Shown: positions 35,228 to 44,500 of the stretch, piece after piece | Numbering within the stretch: the first letter of the stretch is position 1 | Layout of the letters: every line of letters begins with the position of its first letter | Source of the DNA: Streptomyces sp. CG1 | GTDB lineage: Bacteria; Actinomycetota; Actinomycetes; Streptomycetales; Streptomycetaceae | Assembly: GCF_041080625.1 (NCBI RefSeq) | Contig: NZ_CP163518.1 | Location: 10,967,501-11,031,500 of the forward strand | Length of the DNA stretch: 64,000 bases | Reading direction: 5' to 3' | Program-made: the position numbers and the translations under genes | Notes under the pieces: generated by a model | What the model was told of the DNA's origin: nothing | Databases searched by the model: none | Seen by the model: only the letters and a program-made list of their open reading frames with translations

Positions 35228-36429
35228 GGAGCCTCTTCTTTCATGGGCAAATCGGCCGCGACCCGGAATCCGCCCTCCGGCCGCGGACCGGCTTCGAAGA
35301 CGCCGCCTTGAAGGGTGATGCGCTCGCGGAGCCCGACCAGGCCGTTTCCCCCGCTGGGCAGCCCGGTGGTCACTGGCCCTGCGGGCACCTCATTTTCCAC
35401 GGCGACATGAAGGGCATCGGGCCCGTACCGCAGTTCGATCCGGGTTGCGGCGTTGCCCGCGTGCTTGTGCACATTGGTCAAAGCCTCCTGCACCAGCCGG
35501 TACACCGTGTGCCCGGTAGCCTGGGCCAGCGGCCGACGGGGGCCGGAGCAGATCAGCTCGATCCGCATGCCCGTGGAGCGCGACTGCTCGACGAGCGTGG
35601 CCAGATCGTCAACGGTCGGCTGCGGAGCACGCGGGGCCGCCTCCTCGTCCAGCCGCAGCACACCGAGCACCTCGCGCAACTCCTCCAGAGCCTGCCGGCC
35701 GATGTCACCGATGAGCCGACCGGCTGCGGCCGCACGCTCCCCGTCCGCCGCGCCGACTTCCAGGGCTCCGGAATGGATAACCATGAGGCTGACCCGATGG
35801 GCGACGACATCATGCATCTCCCGGGCGATCCGCGTCCGCTCCTCCACGCGAGCCTGCCGACGCAGCAGGCTCTGCTCGCGTTCCAGGCGCTCCGCGCGCT
35901 CCCGCAGGTTCGCCACCACCGCCCGCCGCGCCCCAGCGTACAGGCCGAGCAGCACCGGCCCGGCCACGAAGAAGACCAGGGCGTTGAACGGAAGCAGCCC
36001 GGTGCGGGCGGGGAGGAAGACGATGGCGGCCAGGGCGAGCACCGCAGCCCCGGTCAGTACGACCAGGTGACGGCGGCGACCGTAGGCGGCCAAGGCGTAC
36101 AGGAAGAGAGGGAGGGGTGACACCTGGAGCAGGACGGGTGTGGCCAGGATCGCCACCGCGCACAGTGACGCCGGCCAACGTCGGCGTCCGATCAGCGCCA
36201 GCCCCATAAGGACCGTCACCGCATAGAAGACCGGTTCGGGCACCCCGAAGGGATGGCCTGTGGGCACGGTGAACAGCACAACGGCCGTCGTATAACCGAG
36301 GGCGACCAGAATATCGAACAGCATGCTCCGGCGGCTCTCCCACCGGCCGACCGGACCATGCCCGCGCGACATCAGCGTCGACGTGCCAGGATCACCGGCC
36401 TCTGCCGATGCGGGCGGATGCGGCCCCAT
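35224..36429 (-). CDS. DesK/NarX-type sensor histidine kinase
   Basis: ATG 36429 has GGAGG nine bases upstream; a GTG at 36453 is in frame. The 401-residue protein has four to five membrane segments in its first half with little outside the membrane, then a coiled coil, the HisKA_3 box with EERTRIAREMHDVVAHRVS (phosphorylated His), and an HATPase_c domain (LVQEALTNVHKHAG, GGNGLVGLRERI). It should sense an envelope or membrane condition and phosphorylate the co-encoded response regulator. Confidence 0.93.
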   Translation of the reverse strand: MGPHPPASAEAGDPGTSTLMSRGHGPVGRWESRRSMLFDILVALGYTTAVVLFTVPTGHPFGVPEPVFYAVTVLMGLALIGRRRWPASLCAVAILATPVLLQVSPLPLFLYALAAYGRRRHLVVLTGAAVLALAAIVFLPARTGLLPFNALVFFVAGPVLLGLYAGARRAVVANLRERAERLEREQSLLRRQARVEERTRIAREMHDVVAHRVSLMVIHSGALEVGAADGERAAAAGRLIGDIGRQALEELREVLGVLRLDEEAAPRAPQPTVDDLATLVEQSRSTGMRIELICSGPRRPLAQATGHTVYRLVQEALTNVHKHAGNAATRIELRYGPDALHVAVENEVPAGPVTTGLPSGGNGLVGLRERITLQGGVFEAGPRPEGGFRVAADLPMKEEAP

Positions 36430-36453
36430 GGTGATGCGATCCTCCAGTGGCAC

Positions 36454-37248
36454 GTCCGGCTCACCTGGACCGAGTCGCCTCAGCCGCTTGGTCCAGGGGG
36501 CTGCGCCCTCGTTGCAGTTCCGCCTTCACGGCCGATTTCCCGGGCACGGAGCACGGATCCCATGCCCATCGCCTACTCGGCACTTTAGTACCGCAACGGT
36601 GCTTGTGCTAAGTGAACAGCGTCGGCACCGCAGACCTCGACGTGCCACAGCCAACCATGATCGCCGGTGAGACCGTGTCAATCTCCTTCGGAACCTCGCC
36701 CGTCATCCTCCCGATGCCGCTGGCCGCCCTGGTCCGCGACCTCGTCGCGACCCGACGCGGCAAGGCCAAGATCGAAGGCCGCCCTCGTCCTGGTCCTCCT
36801 CGCCGTCCTCGGGACCGGCTACCGCTGGTGGACTGCACTCGCCTGTGACCGCGAAGCAGCGCGCCGCTGCGGCCGGGATGTCGCGGTCGAGGCCTGGGAG
36901 CAGGACCTTGCTGAGGCCCGCCAAGTCCCGTTGATGCATCGGATACTCCCCGCCGCCCTCACGCTGCGCAGCCACCCTCCACTGGCACCGCGCCTGTGGT
37001 GGGCACGGCGCGCCCACCTGTGAGTCGGCCAGTGTCCACCGCGGTCAGCTGGTACTTGAAGCAGCCGCGCAAAGGCGCGCTGCCTCATCAGATCCGCATT
37101 GAGCCATGCGGTCGGCCAGGCTGCGCCGCTGGCTGGCCACACCATGTTCGCGGAGTTAGCACAGGCGCAGCCGACAACCCAACCGGACAACGGGGCCCGC
37201 CGTCCGTCACGGACGTCCTCCGGGATGCCGACTGAGACGGTCAGATTG
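36454..37248. other. Region of decayed genes, possible integrase remnant
   Basis: No intact gene. A plus-strand stretch from about 36628 (ADLDVPQPTMIAGETVSISF, GTSPVILPMPLAALVRDLVA, TRRGKAKI) resembles the middle of an actinobacterial tyrosine-recombinase-like protein, and the next frame shift gives AALVLVLLAVLGTGYRWWTA. These look like unrelated decayed pieces. I cannot confirm the integrase reading. Confidence 0.35.
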
Positions 37249-38271
37249 TTAGCGCCGAGTGCACAACTGCGTTCGCATCGGTTCACCCGCTATGTGGTGG
37301 AGGATTTGGAGCCGGTGGTCCTTGGGAGTGGTGCCGTAGGCCGCGCGGTGGGCGCGGCTGAAGTCGGCTGCGCGGGGGAATCCCCAGCGAGCAGCAATGG
37401 CGTGGATGGGGGTGGTGCGAAGCGCTGGGTCGGCGAGGTCGCGACGCGCCGCCTCCAGGCGTAGGCGGCGTATCCACGCGGCGACTGTGGCGTCTTCGTC
37501 CTGGAAGAGGCGGTGCAGGTAGCTGGTGGAGATGTGATGCTCGGCGGCGATCGTGCTCGGGTTCAGGTGCGGGTCGTGCAGGTGCTCTCGGATGAACGCC
37601 TGGATGCGCAGGGTGAGGGCCCGTCGATGGGTCTCCGGGGGCAGGCAGTCGTCGGCTTCGAGCAGATGGGCGAAGAGCGCGGCGACCAGAGGGATCACGA
37701 CGGCGGCCAGACGCGGCCGGTCGCAGGGCTGGTACGCGGCCGGGTCCGCGGTCAGCCGGGTGAGGAACTGTGCCAGCAAGGCGCCCATGCCTTCCCGGGC
37801 CGACACCGGCGCCCCGACGATCCGGGCAGCCATGTCGCGCGGCAGCGGCAGCAGGGCCTTGGGAACCTCCAGCGCCACCGACTGGACCGGGTCCCCGGTG
37901 CTGTAGAGGTCGTTCAGCAGCGAGGACGAGTTGATGAACAGGTCATGCGGCTTGTACTCGGTTTCCCGGTGCCGCCACACGCTGGTCCCGCTCCCGCGAA
38001 CGACGAGTGACAGGTGATACGTCTCAGGGTCGGACTGCCGGATCAGCTTCGCCGTGCGCCGGAACACCAGCGGTTGGCACGTGTGAGACCACACGGTGAC
38101 GGCACCGAGGTCCAGCACACGCTGCGAGGCGCGGAAGTCGTCGGCGTGATCGCTGCGCAGCTCGATGGGCGCATGAGTACGGCCCAAGAGCTCGGTCCAG
38201 TAGTCGAACCGGTCCGCCGCGGACACGTCCTCGCTGAGGAACACCATCTCGTCCAACAACTGTCTCTTCAC
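37249..38271 (-). CDS. AraC-family transcriptional regulator
   Basis: The 340-residue protein has an N-terminal AraC_binding_2-type sensing domain (about residues 20-190, with DRFDYWTELLGRTHAPIELR and the cupin-like LSLVVRGSGTSVWRHRETEY) and a C-terminal double helix-turn-helix (IQAFIREHLHDPHLNPSTIA, HHISTSYLHRLFQDEDATVA, ARWGFPRAADFSRAHRAAYG) of AraC/XylS type. It is probably a ligand-responsive activator. No adjacent structural gene hints at its target. Confidence 0.92.
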   Translation of the reverse strand: MKRQLLDEMVFLSEDVSAADRFDYWTELLGRTHAPIELRSDHADDFRASQRVLDLGAVTVWSHTCQPLVFRRTAKLIRQSDPETYHLSLVVRGSGTSVWRHRETEYKPHDLFINSSSLLNDLYSTGDPVQSVALEVPKALLPLPRDMAARIVGAPVSAREGMGALLAQFLTRLTADPAAYQPCDRPRLAAVVIPLVAALFAHLLEADDCLPPETHRRALTLRIQAFIREHLHDPHLNPSTIAAEHHISTSYLHRLFQDEDATVAAWIRRLRLEAARRDLADPALRTTPIHAIAARWGFPRAADFSRAHRAAYGTTPKDHRLQILHHIAGEPMRTQLCTRR

Positions 38272-38991
38272 CGTTTCTGAAACCGCAGGTTAAAGACTCT
38301 CCCGGGGGATGACGGAGCAACGGAACGCCCCGGTTCCATTCGCGCCGGCCGGTTGCTGTGGACCGCTGCCGGGCGTCGTATGCGGGGCAGTTTGATGTCG
38401 ATCCATGCTCGCGAGTAAGTGCAACGCGCTCGGCACGATGCTCAGTACCTGCGACTGACACCTGACGCGCGGCACCATCCGAACGTCCGCCGCACGCTGG
38501 AGTAGGCGCCCGGCCCACGGCCTTCGCCCTGGCCACCATGCTGGGGACGGGGTGCACGTGGGCCGGAGCGCACGCCATCCAGCCGGTCAGCAGACGAAGT
38601 GGGCCAGGCGCACTCCCGTGCGCCCGAGGAGTGAGCGGTAGGAGGGCCTGCAGGTGGGAGAGCATGTGCCCATTTGCCGCTTGTGCGTGAGGGGTCGTCA
38701 TGGGTTCCATTCGCCGAGCTGTGCCGCTGACGCTGCTGTCCTGCCTGCTGCTGGCGGGGTCGAGCAGTTACCCGTTGCGTCGGGACACGAAGCTGAGCAC
38801 GTCGGATCCCCAGGGGGCAGGGCGTCGGCGCGCGGATGCGGAGGGGCGTGGCGAGCCGGGCTGTTCGCACCCGTGCGCCCGAGGGTGGGCGGTAGGTGGT
38901 TCTCGAGGTGGTCGTAGCCGGCGGATGCGGTGCCGCGGTGCCGGGCATTCCCCCGGCACCGTACGAAGGGCGCTGGTGCCCCGGCCGCGAC
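38272..38991. other. Intergenic region with a possible orphan signal peptide
   Basis: An ATG at 38700, with GAGGGG about ten bases upstream, opens MGSIRRAVPLTLLSCLLLAG and some 25 more protein-like residues before the frame turns arginine-rich and runs antisense into the next gene. It may be the 5' end of a lost secreted-protein gene. The rest shows nothing I recognise. Confidence 0.35.
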
Positions 38992-40098
38992 TCAGCCGGA
39001 CGATCCAGCCACTCCCGCGGGCCGCCAGGCGGACATGTTCGTGTAGTGCTGGACCAGCGTTGCCCGGGTCCACGCGCCGTTGGCGTAGCGCATGGTGTGG
39101 AAGAGCGTGCCGCGGTCATCGTCGGAGGCGAAAACGAGCTGGAGGTTTCCTGCCACGTTGACGGCGGTGACCTCCTGCAGCACGGTGCCGATGAAACCCG
39201 CGCGGTTGAAGTCCACCCGTGCGTTGATGTCGTCCCAGGTGCTCCAGCGCCCGTTCGGGCTGCGGATGGTGTGGTACTGCGCGACCTGGCCGTTGGTCAG
39301 CACGACCATCTGCAGGCTGCTGCCGAATCCGGCCATGGCCACCCGGATCGGCATGCCCCAGTGGCGGGGAGTGCCGGTCCAGGACAGCACGTTGCTCCAC
39401 GGCGTCCACCTGCCGTTCGCGCCGAGGGCGGTGTGCAGAACGGTGCGGTGGATCTGGTCCACCGCGGCCACCTGCAGCCCTCCGCCGACCGAGGCGGCCG
39501 ACAGGCTCTCGAACCAGTCGTTGCGGTAGACGCCGCCCGGAGCCACCTGGTCGGGAGCGGTCCAGGTGCCGCCGGACTGCTCCATGGTGTGCATCAGGCG
39601 GCCGTTGGTGTCGATGTACACCAGGTGCACGTGGGTTCCTACGACGGCTGCCGCGAGGTAGTTCCGCGTCGGCTTGGAGGTCACTCGCACTGGCGCCAGG
39701 CCGGGCATCGGGGCGGGGGCGGGCCAGCTGCCGTCCGGGTTCTGGGTGGTCTCCTCCAAGGTGACGTCCGAGCCGGTGGGCTGCTCGATGAACAGACGCA
39801 GCCGGCCATTTTGCACCACGTCGGTGAAGTCGTAGAAGAACCCGCTCTTGAACAGGTGCTTGGTCGGGGCCCACTTGCCGTTGGCGTATCGGGCGGTCTG
39901 CAGGACCTCCCAGTTGGCGCCCTGCACGAGCAGGTCGAGCCCGCCGTTGCCGGCCATGGCCGCCGGGTGGGCGAGGGAGGCGGTACCTGCCGAGGAGGCG
40001 GCGGCCGCCGCCTGTGAAGCAGCGGGTGCTGCCAGGGGAGTGAGGCTGATCGCGGCGGCGAGGCACAGCCGCGCTATCCGCCGAAGGTATGGCTTCAA
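38992..40098 (-). CDS. Secreted beta-propeller-like (PLL-type lectin-like) protein
   Basis: The 368-residue protein starts at ATG 40098 with a signal peptide (LRRIARLCLAAAISLTPLAA, cleavage near AAPAASQAA). The mature part has about six repeats of 45-50 residues of the kind L-Q-hydrophobic-G-x-L-x-HTxR-x-xNGxW (for example QTARYANGKWAP, LMHTMEQSGGTWTA, QYHTIRSPNGRWST, LFHTMRYANGAWTR), typical of a six- or seven-bladed sugar-binding propeller. Probably an extracellular glycan-binding protein. Confidence 0.75.
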   Translation of the reverse strand: MKPYLRRIARLCLAAAISLTPLAAPAASQAAAAASSAGTASLAHPAAMAGNGGLDLLVQGANWEVLQTARYANGKWAPTKHLFKSGFFYDFTDVVQNGRLRLFIEQPTGSDVTLEETTQNPDGSWPAPAPMPGLAPVRVTSKPTRNYLAAAVVGTHVHLVYIDTNGRLMHTMEQSGGTWTAPDQVAPGGVYRNDWFESLSAASVGGGLQVAAVDQIHRTVLHTALGANGRWTPWSNVLSWTGTPRHWGMPIRVAMAGFGSSLQMVVLTNGQVAQYHTIRSPNGRWSTWDDINARVDFNRAGFIGTVLQEVTAVNVAGNLQLVFASDDDRGTLFHTMRYANGAWTRATLVQHYTNMSAWRPAGVAGSSG

Positions 40099-40309
40099 GG
40101 AACCCTCTGATGCGTAGGAGACAGACGGGGATCCTAGGGGATGCTGTGAAGACCCGAACAGCCGTGCGCCCGGCGGATCCTGTCGTGGCCGTGCGACCGC
40201 ACCACCCCACGGGAGCCGCCGCTACCGCCCGCCGCCACAGCGCCCGCCAGGCGGCGGAGACCAGAGCAGAGCATGCCGAGGCGGCCCGGCTGCGGGGCGT
40301 CGTGACCCG

Positions 40310-40440
40310 CGTACGTCCAACATCCTGATCCGGAGCAACGGCGAAGCGACGGTCGTGGACTTCGGCATCACCACAGGCAGCGGCGGCCAGCACGACGTCA
40401 CCACCACCGGGGCGTCCCGTATGTCAGCCGGGCGGAAGCC
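40310..40440 (+). pseudogene. Ser/Thr protein kinase fragment
   Basis: One frame reads SNILIRSNGEATVVDFGITT, then DVTTTGASRMSAG. It resembles the catalytic-loop end and DFG motif of a Pkn-type kinase (normally KPSNILI..., DFGI). Only some 40 residues remain, with no N-lobe or C-lobe. Confidence 0.4.
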
Positions 40441-40704
40441 GCAGACGGCGCGATCATCCCCTTACGGATCACGGCCCACAAAGCGTGCCCCGCCTGCGCC
40501 ACCAGGGCAGACGAGAAGGCGGCGCGGGCCTGCACCACATGCAAGGGAGAGGGCCGGATCGTCCGCGAGCAGCACACCTACAAGGTCCGCATCCCCGCGG
40601 GCATCAGGGACGGCCAGGAGCTCCGGATCCGCGAACTCGGCGGCCCCGGCAAGCATGGTGGCGTCCCAGGGGACATGTACGTCACCGTGCACATCGCTGA
40701 CTGA
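40441..40704 (+). pseudogene. DnaJ/Hsp40-like C-terminal fragment
   Basis: In a frame offset from the kinase remnant the sequence reads PLRITAHKACPACATRADEK, CTTCKGEGRIVREQHTYKVR, IPAGIRDGQELRIRELGGPG, KHGGVPGDMYVTVHIAD, then TGA. This is the cysteine-rich region and client-binding domain of a DnaJ-like co-chaperone with one intact CxxCxGxG and one broken. The J-domain and the last third are missing. Confidence 0.65.
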
Positions 40705-40950
40705 TCAGACGCCGGACTCCGGCTCCCAAGCTCCATATCGCGCCGTCCTGGCTGTCCGACCGGTGCCGCGCGGCGGGGCTCGACGTCCACCGCGAAACGG
40801 TCGACTCCCGGGGCATGCGGATCCTGCACGCCGTGAAGCGCTGATACGGCCCCTTGACCGCCGCCTCGCCCTCCCCGATGCTGTGTTGCGAAACGTGAGA
40901 TGCGTGCCGTAATAGGCAACATCTCGGAATCCGTCAGCCGAGGAGTGGCC

Positions 40951-42036
40951 ATGACTCAGCAGGTCCGTGCTGTCGTCGCGCGGAGCAAGGGCGCCCCTGT
41001 CAGTCTGGAGACGATCGTCGTGCCCGACCCCGGCCCGGGGGAGGCGCTGGTCAAGGTCGAGGCCTGCGGGGTCTGCCACACCGATCTGCACTATCGCGAG
41101 GGCGGGATCAGCGACGACTTCCCGTTCCTGCTCGGGCATGAGGCGGCGGGTGTGGTGGAGGCGGTGGGCGAGGGCGTCACGGACGTGGCCCCAGGCGACT
41201 TCGTCATCCTCAACTGGCGTGCGGTGTGCGGTCAGTGCAGGGCCTGTCTGCGCGGGCGGCCCTGGTACTGCTTCAGCACGCACAACGCGAAGCAGAAGAT
41301 GACCCTGACCGACGGCACCGAGCTGTCGCCGGCGCTGGGCATCGGCGCCTTCGCCGAGAAGACGCTCGTGGCCGCCGGGCAGTGCACCAAGGTCGACCGG
41401 GCCGCCTCGGCCGCCGCCGCGGGGCTGCTGGGCTGTGGCGTGATGGCCGGCCTCGGCGCGGCCATCAACACCGGCGATGTCGGCCGCGGTGACACCGTCG
41501 CCGTGATCGGCTGCGGCGGCGTGGGAGCCGCGGCGATCGCCGGATCGCGCCTGGCGGGCGCGGCGAAGATCGTCGCGGTGGACATCGACGACCGCAAACT
41601 CGCCACGGCGACCAAGCTGGGCGCGACCCACACGGTCAACTCCAAGGAGACGGACGCGGTCGACGCGGTGCGCGAGCTGACAGGGGGGTTCGGCGCCGAC
41701 GTCGTGATCGACGCGGTGGGTCGTCCGGAGACCTACCGGCAGGCCTTCTACGCCCGCGACCTCGCCGGGACGGTGGTGCTGGTCGGCGTACCGACGCCGG
41801 AGATGAAGCTGGAACTGCCCCTCCTCGACGTCTTCGGCCGGGGCGGCGCGCTGAAGTCGTCGTGGTACGGCGACTGCCTGCCCTCCCGCGACTTCCCGAT
41901 GCTCATCGACCTCTATCTGCAGGGCCGCCTCGACCTGGACGCCTTCGTCACCGAGACCATCGCGCTGGACGACGTGGAGAAGGCCTTCGAGCGCATGCAC
42001 CATGGCGACGTGCTGCGATCCGTGGTGGTCCTCTGA
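40951..42036 (+). CDS. mscR: S-(hydroxymethyl)mycothiol dehydrogenase
   Basis: The 361-residue zinc-dependent alcohol dehydrogenase oxidises the formaldehyde-mycothiol adduct to S-formylmycothiol with NAD. Catalytic zinc ligands are in [10 protein letters not shown] and GHEAAGVVE. The structural-zinc cysteines lie in [17 protein letters not shown], and the Rossmann motif is [15 protein letters not shown] 40951 follows GAGGAG. The gene overlaps the next by one base (TGATG). Context gives the job: every demethylation step of betaine catabolism in this cluster releases formaldehyde or methylene-folate. A half-site of the regulon palindrome, GTTGCG, lies at 40885. Confidence 0.88.
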   Translation: MTQQVRAVVARSKGAPVSLETIVVPDPGPGEALVKVEACGVCHTDLHYREGGISDDFPFLLGHEAAGVVEAVGEGVTDVAPGDFVILNWRAVCGQCRACLRGRPWYCFSTHNAKQKMTLTDGTELSPALGIGAFAEKTLVAAGQCTKVDRAASAAAAGLLGCGVMAGLGAAINTGDVGRGDTVAVIGCGGVGAAAIAGSRLAGAAKIVAVDIDDRKLATATKLGATHTVNSKETDAVDAVRELTGGFGADVVIDAVGRPETYRQAFYARDLAGTVVLVGVPTPEMKLELPLLDVFGRGGALKSSWYGDCLPSRDFPMLIDLYLQGRLDLDAFVTETIALDDVEKAFERMHHGDVLRSVVVL

Positions 42037-42668
42037 TGCCGGGCGCCCGCATCGAACGTCTCGTCACGTCGGGCACGTTCTCGCTGGACGGCGGTACCTG
42101 GGACGTGGACAACAACATCTGGATCGTGGGCGACGACACCGAGGCACTCGTCATCGACGCCGCTCACGACGCCGACGCCATCGTCCGGGCCCTCGGCGGA
42201 CGCACCCTGCGGGCGATCGTGTGCACCCACGCGCACAACGACCACATCGACGCCGCGCCCGAACTAGCCGCCCGGACCGGCGCGCCGATCCTGCTGCACG
42301 CCGGCGATCTGGAGCTGTGGAAACAGACCCATCCCGATCGCGCGCCGGACGGTGAGCTGACCGACGGGCAGCGCCTCTCGGTCGCGGGAGCCGAGCTGAC
42401 CGTGCTGCACACCCCGGGCCACGCCCCCGGAGCCGTGTGTCTGTACGCCCCGCGGCTGTCCGCGCTCTTCAGCGGCGACACGCTGTTCGCCGACGGGCCC
42501 GGCGCGACGGGACGGTCGTACAGCGACTTCCCGACCATCATCCGTTCGATCAGTGAACGCATCCTCACCCTGCCGCAGAGCACCGTGGTGCACACCGGTC
42601 ACGGTGACACCACCACCATCGGCGCCGAGGCGCCGCATCGTCAGGAGTGGATCGACCGCGGCTTCTGA
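42036..42668 (+). CDS. Metallo-beta-lactamase-fold hydrolase (putative S-formylmycothiol hydrolase)
   Basis: The 210-residue MBL-fold protein has the metal signature THAHNDHID, a later HTPGHAPG His, FSGDTLF Asp and a final HTGHGDTTTIG. It is the glyoxalase II-like class that hydrolyses thioesters. Coupling by TGATG to the mycothiol-dependent formaldehyde dehydrogenase is widespread in actinobacteria, so the substrate is probably S-formylmycothiol, giving formate and free mycothiol. Activity is inferred from context. Confidence 0.85.
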   Translation: MPGARIERLVTSGTFSLDGGTWDVDNNIWIVGDDTEALVIDAAHDADAIVRALGGRTLRAIVCTHAHNDHIDAAPELAARTGAPILLHAGDLELWKQTHPDRAPDGELTDGQRLSVAGAELTVLHTPGHAPGAVCLYAPRLSALFSGDTLFADGPGATGRSYSDFPTIIRSISERILTLPQSTVVHTGHGDTTTIGAEAPHRQEWIDRGF

Positions 42669-42879
42669 CCGCCTGGAGAGCCGACGGCCCCGCCCCGATG
42701 ACCGACCTCGTGGCCGGCACCGGCGGCAGGGCCGTCGGCGCGCCCTGCGAGACCTCTGATCCCCCTGTTCACCTGCGCTTTCGTCATCGCTTCGACGTGC
42801 CCGGAACCTCGCCGTCGGACCCCGCGCAACCCGGCTCCCCGACGCCTTGACAACGCTTCAGGGCCGCCAGCAAACTGGC
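42669..42879. other. Intergenic region
   Basis: No coding sequence supported. TTGACA at 42847 is a possible -35, but a better promoter candidate lies further down within the operator feature. Confidence 0.3.
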
Positions 42880-42910
42880 GTTGCGCTCATCGCAATCCGT
42901 TTCGCTATAC
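42880..42910 (+). promoter_or_regulatory. Regulon palindrome (site A) over a promoter
   Basis: GTTGCG-CTCAT-CGCAAT spans 42880-42896. TTGCGC (42881) and CTATAC (42905) are 18 bases apart, so the palindrome covers the -35 box. The same arrangement recurs at two other units in the betaine cluster. Probably bound by the IclR regulator. Confidence 0.6.
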
Positions 42911-42923
42911 GCACCGAGGTGTC

Positions 42924-43286
42924 ATGATGATTCCCGCGTGCCGACTCGCGGATCTTCCGCGAGGCGAGGCCCACCGGCTCGACATCGACCCGCCGGTGTC
43001 GGTGTTCCACACCGACGACGGCGAGCTTTTCGCCATCGACGACACCTGCACCCACCAGGACGCGTCGCTCGCCGACGGCTGGCTGGAGGGCTGCGAGGTG
43101 GAGTGTCCCCTGCACGCCTCGAAGTTCGACCTGAGGACCGGAGCCGTGGACGCACCCCCGGCCAAACTCCCGGTCCGCACCCACGAGGTCCTCGTCGAGG
43201 ACGGCATGGTCTATGTGCGGCTGTCCACGCAGGCGCCCAACCTGCCGCCGTGCATCACGGCCCGCCTGGCCGGAGGCCCCGCGTGA
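42924..43286 (+). CDS. Rieske-type [2Fe-2S] ferredoxin
   Basis: The 120-residue protein has the Rieske ligands CTHQ near residue 43 and CPLHAS near residue 63, in a soluble BphF-like fold. It carries electrons from the FAD reductase (next gene, four-base GTGA overlap) to the terminal Rieske oxygenase at 44501. Two ATGs (42924, 42927) follow GAGG. The regulon palindrome lies 28 bases upstream. Confidence 0.9.
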   Translation: MMIPACRLADLPRGEAHRLDIDPPVSVFHTDDGELFAIDDTCTHQDASLADGWLEGCEVECPLHASKFDLRTGAVDAPPAKLPVRTHEVLVEDGMVYVRLSTQAPNLPPCITARLAGGPA

Positions 43287-44452
43287 GGACCGTGGCCATC
43301 GTAGGCGCCTCGCTGGCCGGACTGTCGGCCGCGCGCTCGCTGCGCAAGCGGGGCTACGACGGCCGTCTGGTCCTCGTCGGCGAGGAACCGCACCGCCCGT
43401 ACGACAGGCCGCCGTTGTCCAAGGAGTTCCTGGCCGGCACCATCGGCGAGGCCGATCTGGCGCTGGAACTCGACGACGAGGACCTCCAGGCGGAATGGGT
43501 GCTCGGCGCCCGCGCCGTCGGACTCGACCGCACCGAGCGGACCATCACGCTCGCCGACGGCCGGGAGATCCACACCGACGGCGTGGTCATCGCGACCGGC
43601 GCGGCCGCCCGCACTCTGCCCGGCACCGAGGGCCTCGCCGGGGTCCACGTGTTGCGCACGCTGGACGACGCCCGGCGCCTGCGGGACCAACTGGCCCTGG
43701 GCGGACGGATGGTGGTGATCGGCGGCGGATTCATCGGCGCCGAGGTCGCCGCCACGGCGTACGGCCTCGGCCTCGACGTCACCGTCGTCGAGGCGGCACC
43801 GACCCCGCTGGCCGGACCGCTCGGCGAGACCATGGGCGGGATCGTCTCCGCGCTTCACACGGATCATGGCGTACGGCTGCTGTGCGGCGTGGGAGTCAAG
43901 GGACTCGGCGGGGAGCGGCAGGTGGATTGCGTGCTGTTGGAAGACGGCCGCACCCTTCCCGCCGACACCGTCGTCGTCGGCGTGGGGGCCCGGCCCTGTG
44001 TCGACTGGCTCGCGGGCTCCGGTGTCGCCCTCGACAACGGCGTGACGTGTGGGGCCGACGGCCGTACGGCGTTGGCCGGGGTGGTCGCCGTCGGCGACTG
44101 CGCCAACTGGTACGACCCGCACACCGGCACCCACCGCAGGGTCGAGCACTGGACCGGCGCGCTGGAACGGCCGGACACCGCCGTCGCCACGCTGCTCGCG
44201 GGCGGTGCCACGCAGCCGGGCGTGCCCCGGCCGCCGTACTTCTGGTCGGACCAGTACGGCGTGAAGATCCAGTTCGTCGGCCACGCCGCCGGGGCCGACG
44301 AGGTGACGGTCGAGGAAGGCTCGACCGGTGACCGCAGTTTCCTCGCCGTCTACCGGCGGGCGGGCCGGCCGGTGGCCGTGCTCGGGATGAACCAGCCGAG
44401 GCTGTTCACCCGCTGGCGAAAACAGCTCACCTCCACGGCGTCCGTGTCCTGA
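43283..44452 (+). CDS. FAD-dependent ferredoxin reductase
   Basis: The 389-residue protein has two Rossmann motifs: an FAD site at the N-terminus (VAIVGASLAGLSAARSL) and an NAD(P)H site near residue 145 (VVIGGGFIGAEVA). It also has the second FAD motif VVAVGDCANW and the C-terminal reductase domain. It is the BphA4/putidaredoxin-reductase class. Overlap with the ferredoxin gene and position ahead of the oxygenase show that it powers the Rieske monooxygenase. Confidence 0.9.
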   Translation: MRTVAIVGASLAGLSAARSLRKRGYDGRLVLVGEEPHRPYDRPPLSKEFLAGTIGEADLALELDDEDLQAEWVLGARAVGLDRTERTITLADGREIHTDGVVIATGAAARTLPGTEGLAGVHVLRTLDDARRLRDQLALGGRMVVIGGGFIGAEVAATAYGLGLDVTVVEAAPTPLAGPLGETMGGIVSALHTDHGVRLLCGVGVKGLGGERQVDCVLLEDGRTLPADTVVVGVGARPCVDWLAGSGVALDNGVTCGADGRTALAGVVAVGDCANWYDPHTGTHRRVEHWTGALERPDTAVATLLAGGATQPGVPRPPYFWSDQYGVKIQFVGHAAGADEVTVEEGSTGDRSFLAVYRRAGRPVAVLGMNQPRLFTRWRKQLTSTASVS

Positions 44453-44500
44453 CGTCTCGACGCCACCTACCATCCCGCGACGTTCCCCGAGGAGTGCACC

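Noticed and set aside
36612..36848. Intact tyrosine integrase
   Set aside because: Only some 50 residues resemble that family, the R-H-R-Y catalytic residues are absent, and the frame breaks.
38700..39161. 153-codon secreted protein gene
   Set aside because: Only the first 45 residues look like protein; the rest is arginine-rich shadow antisense to the propeller gene.
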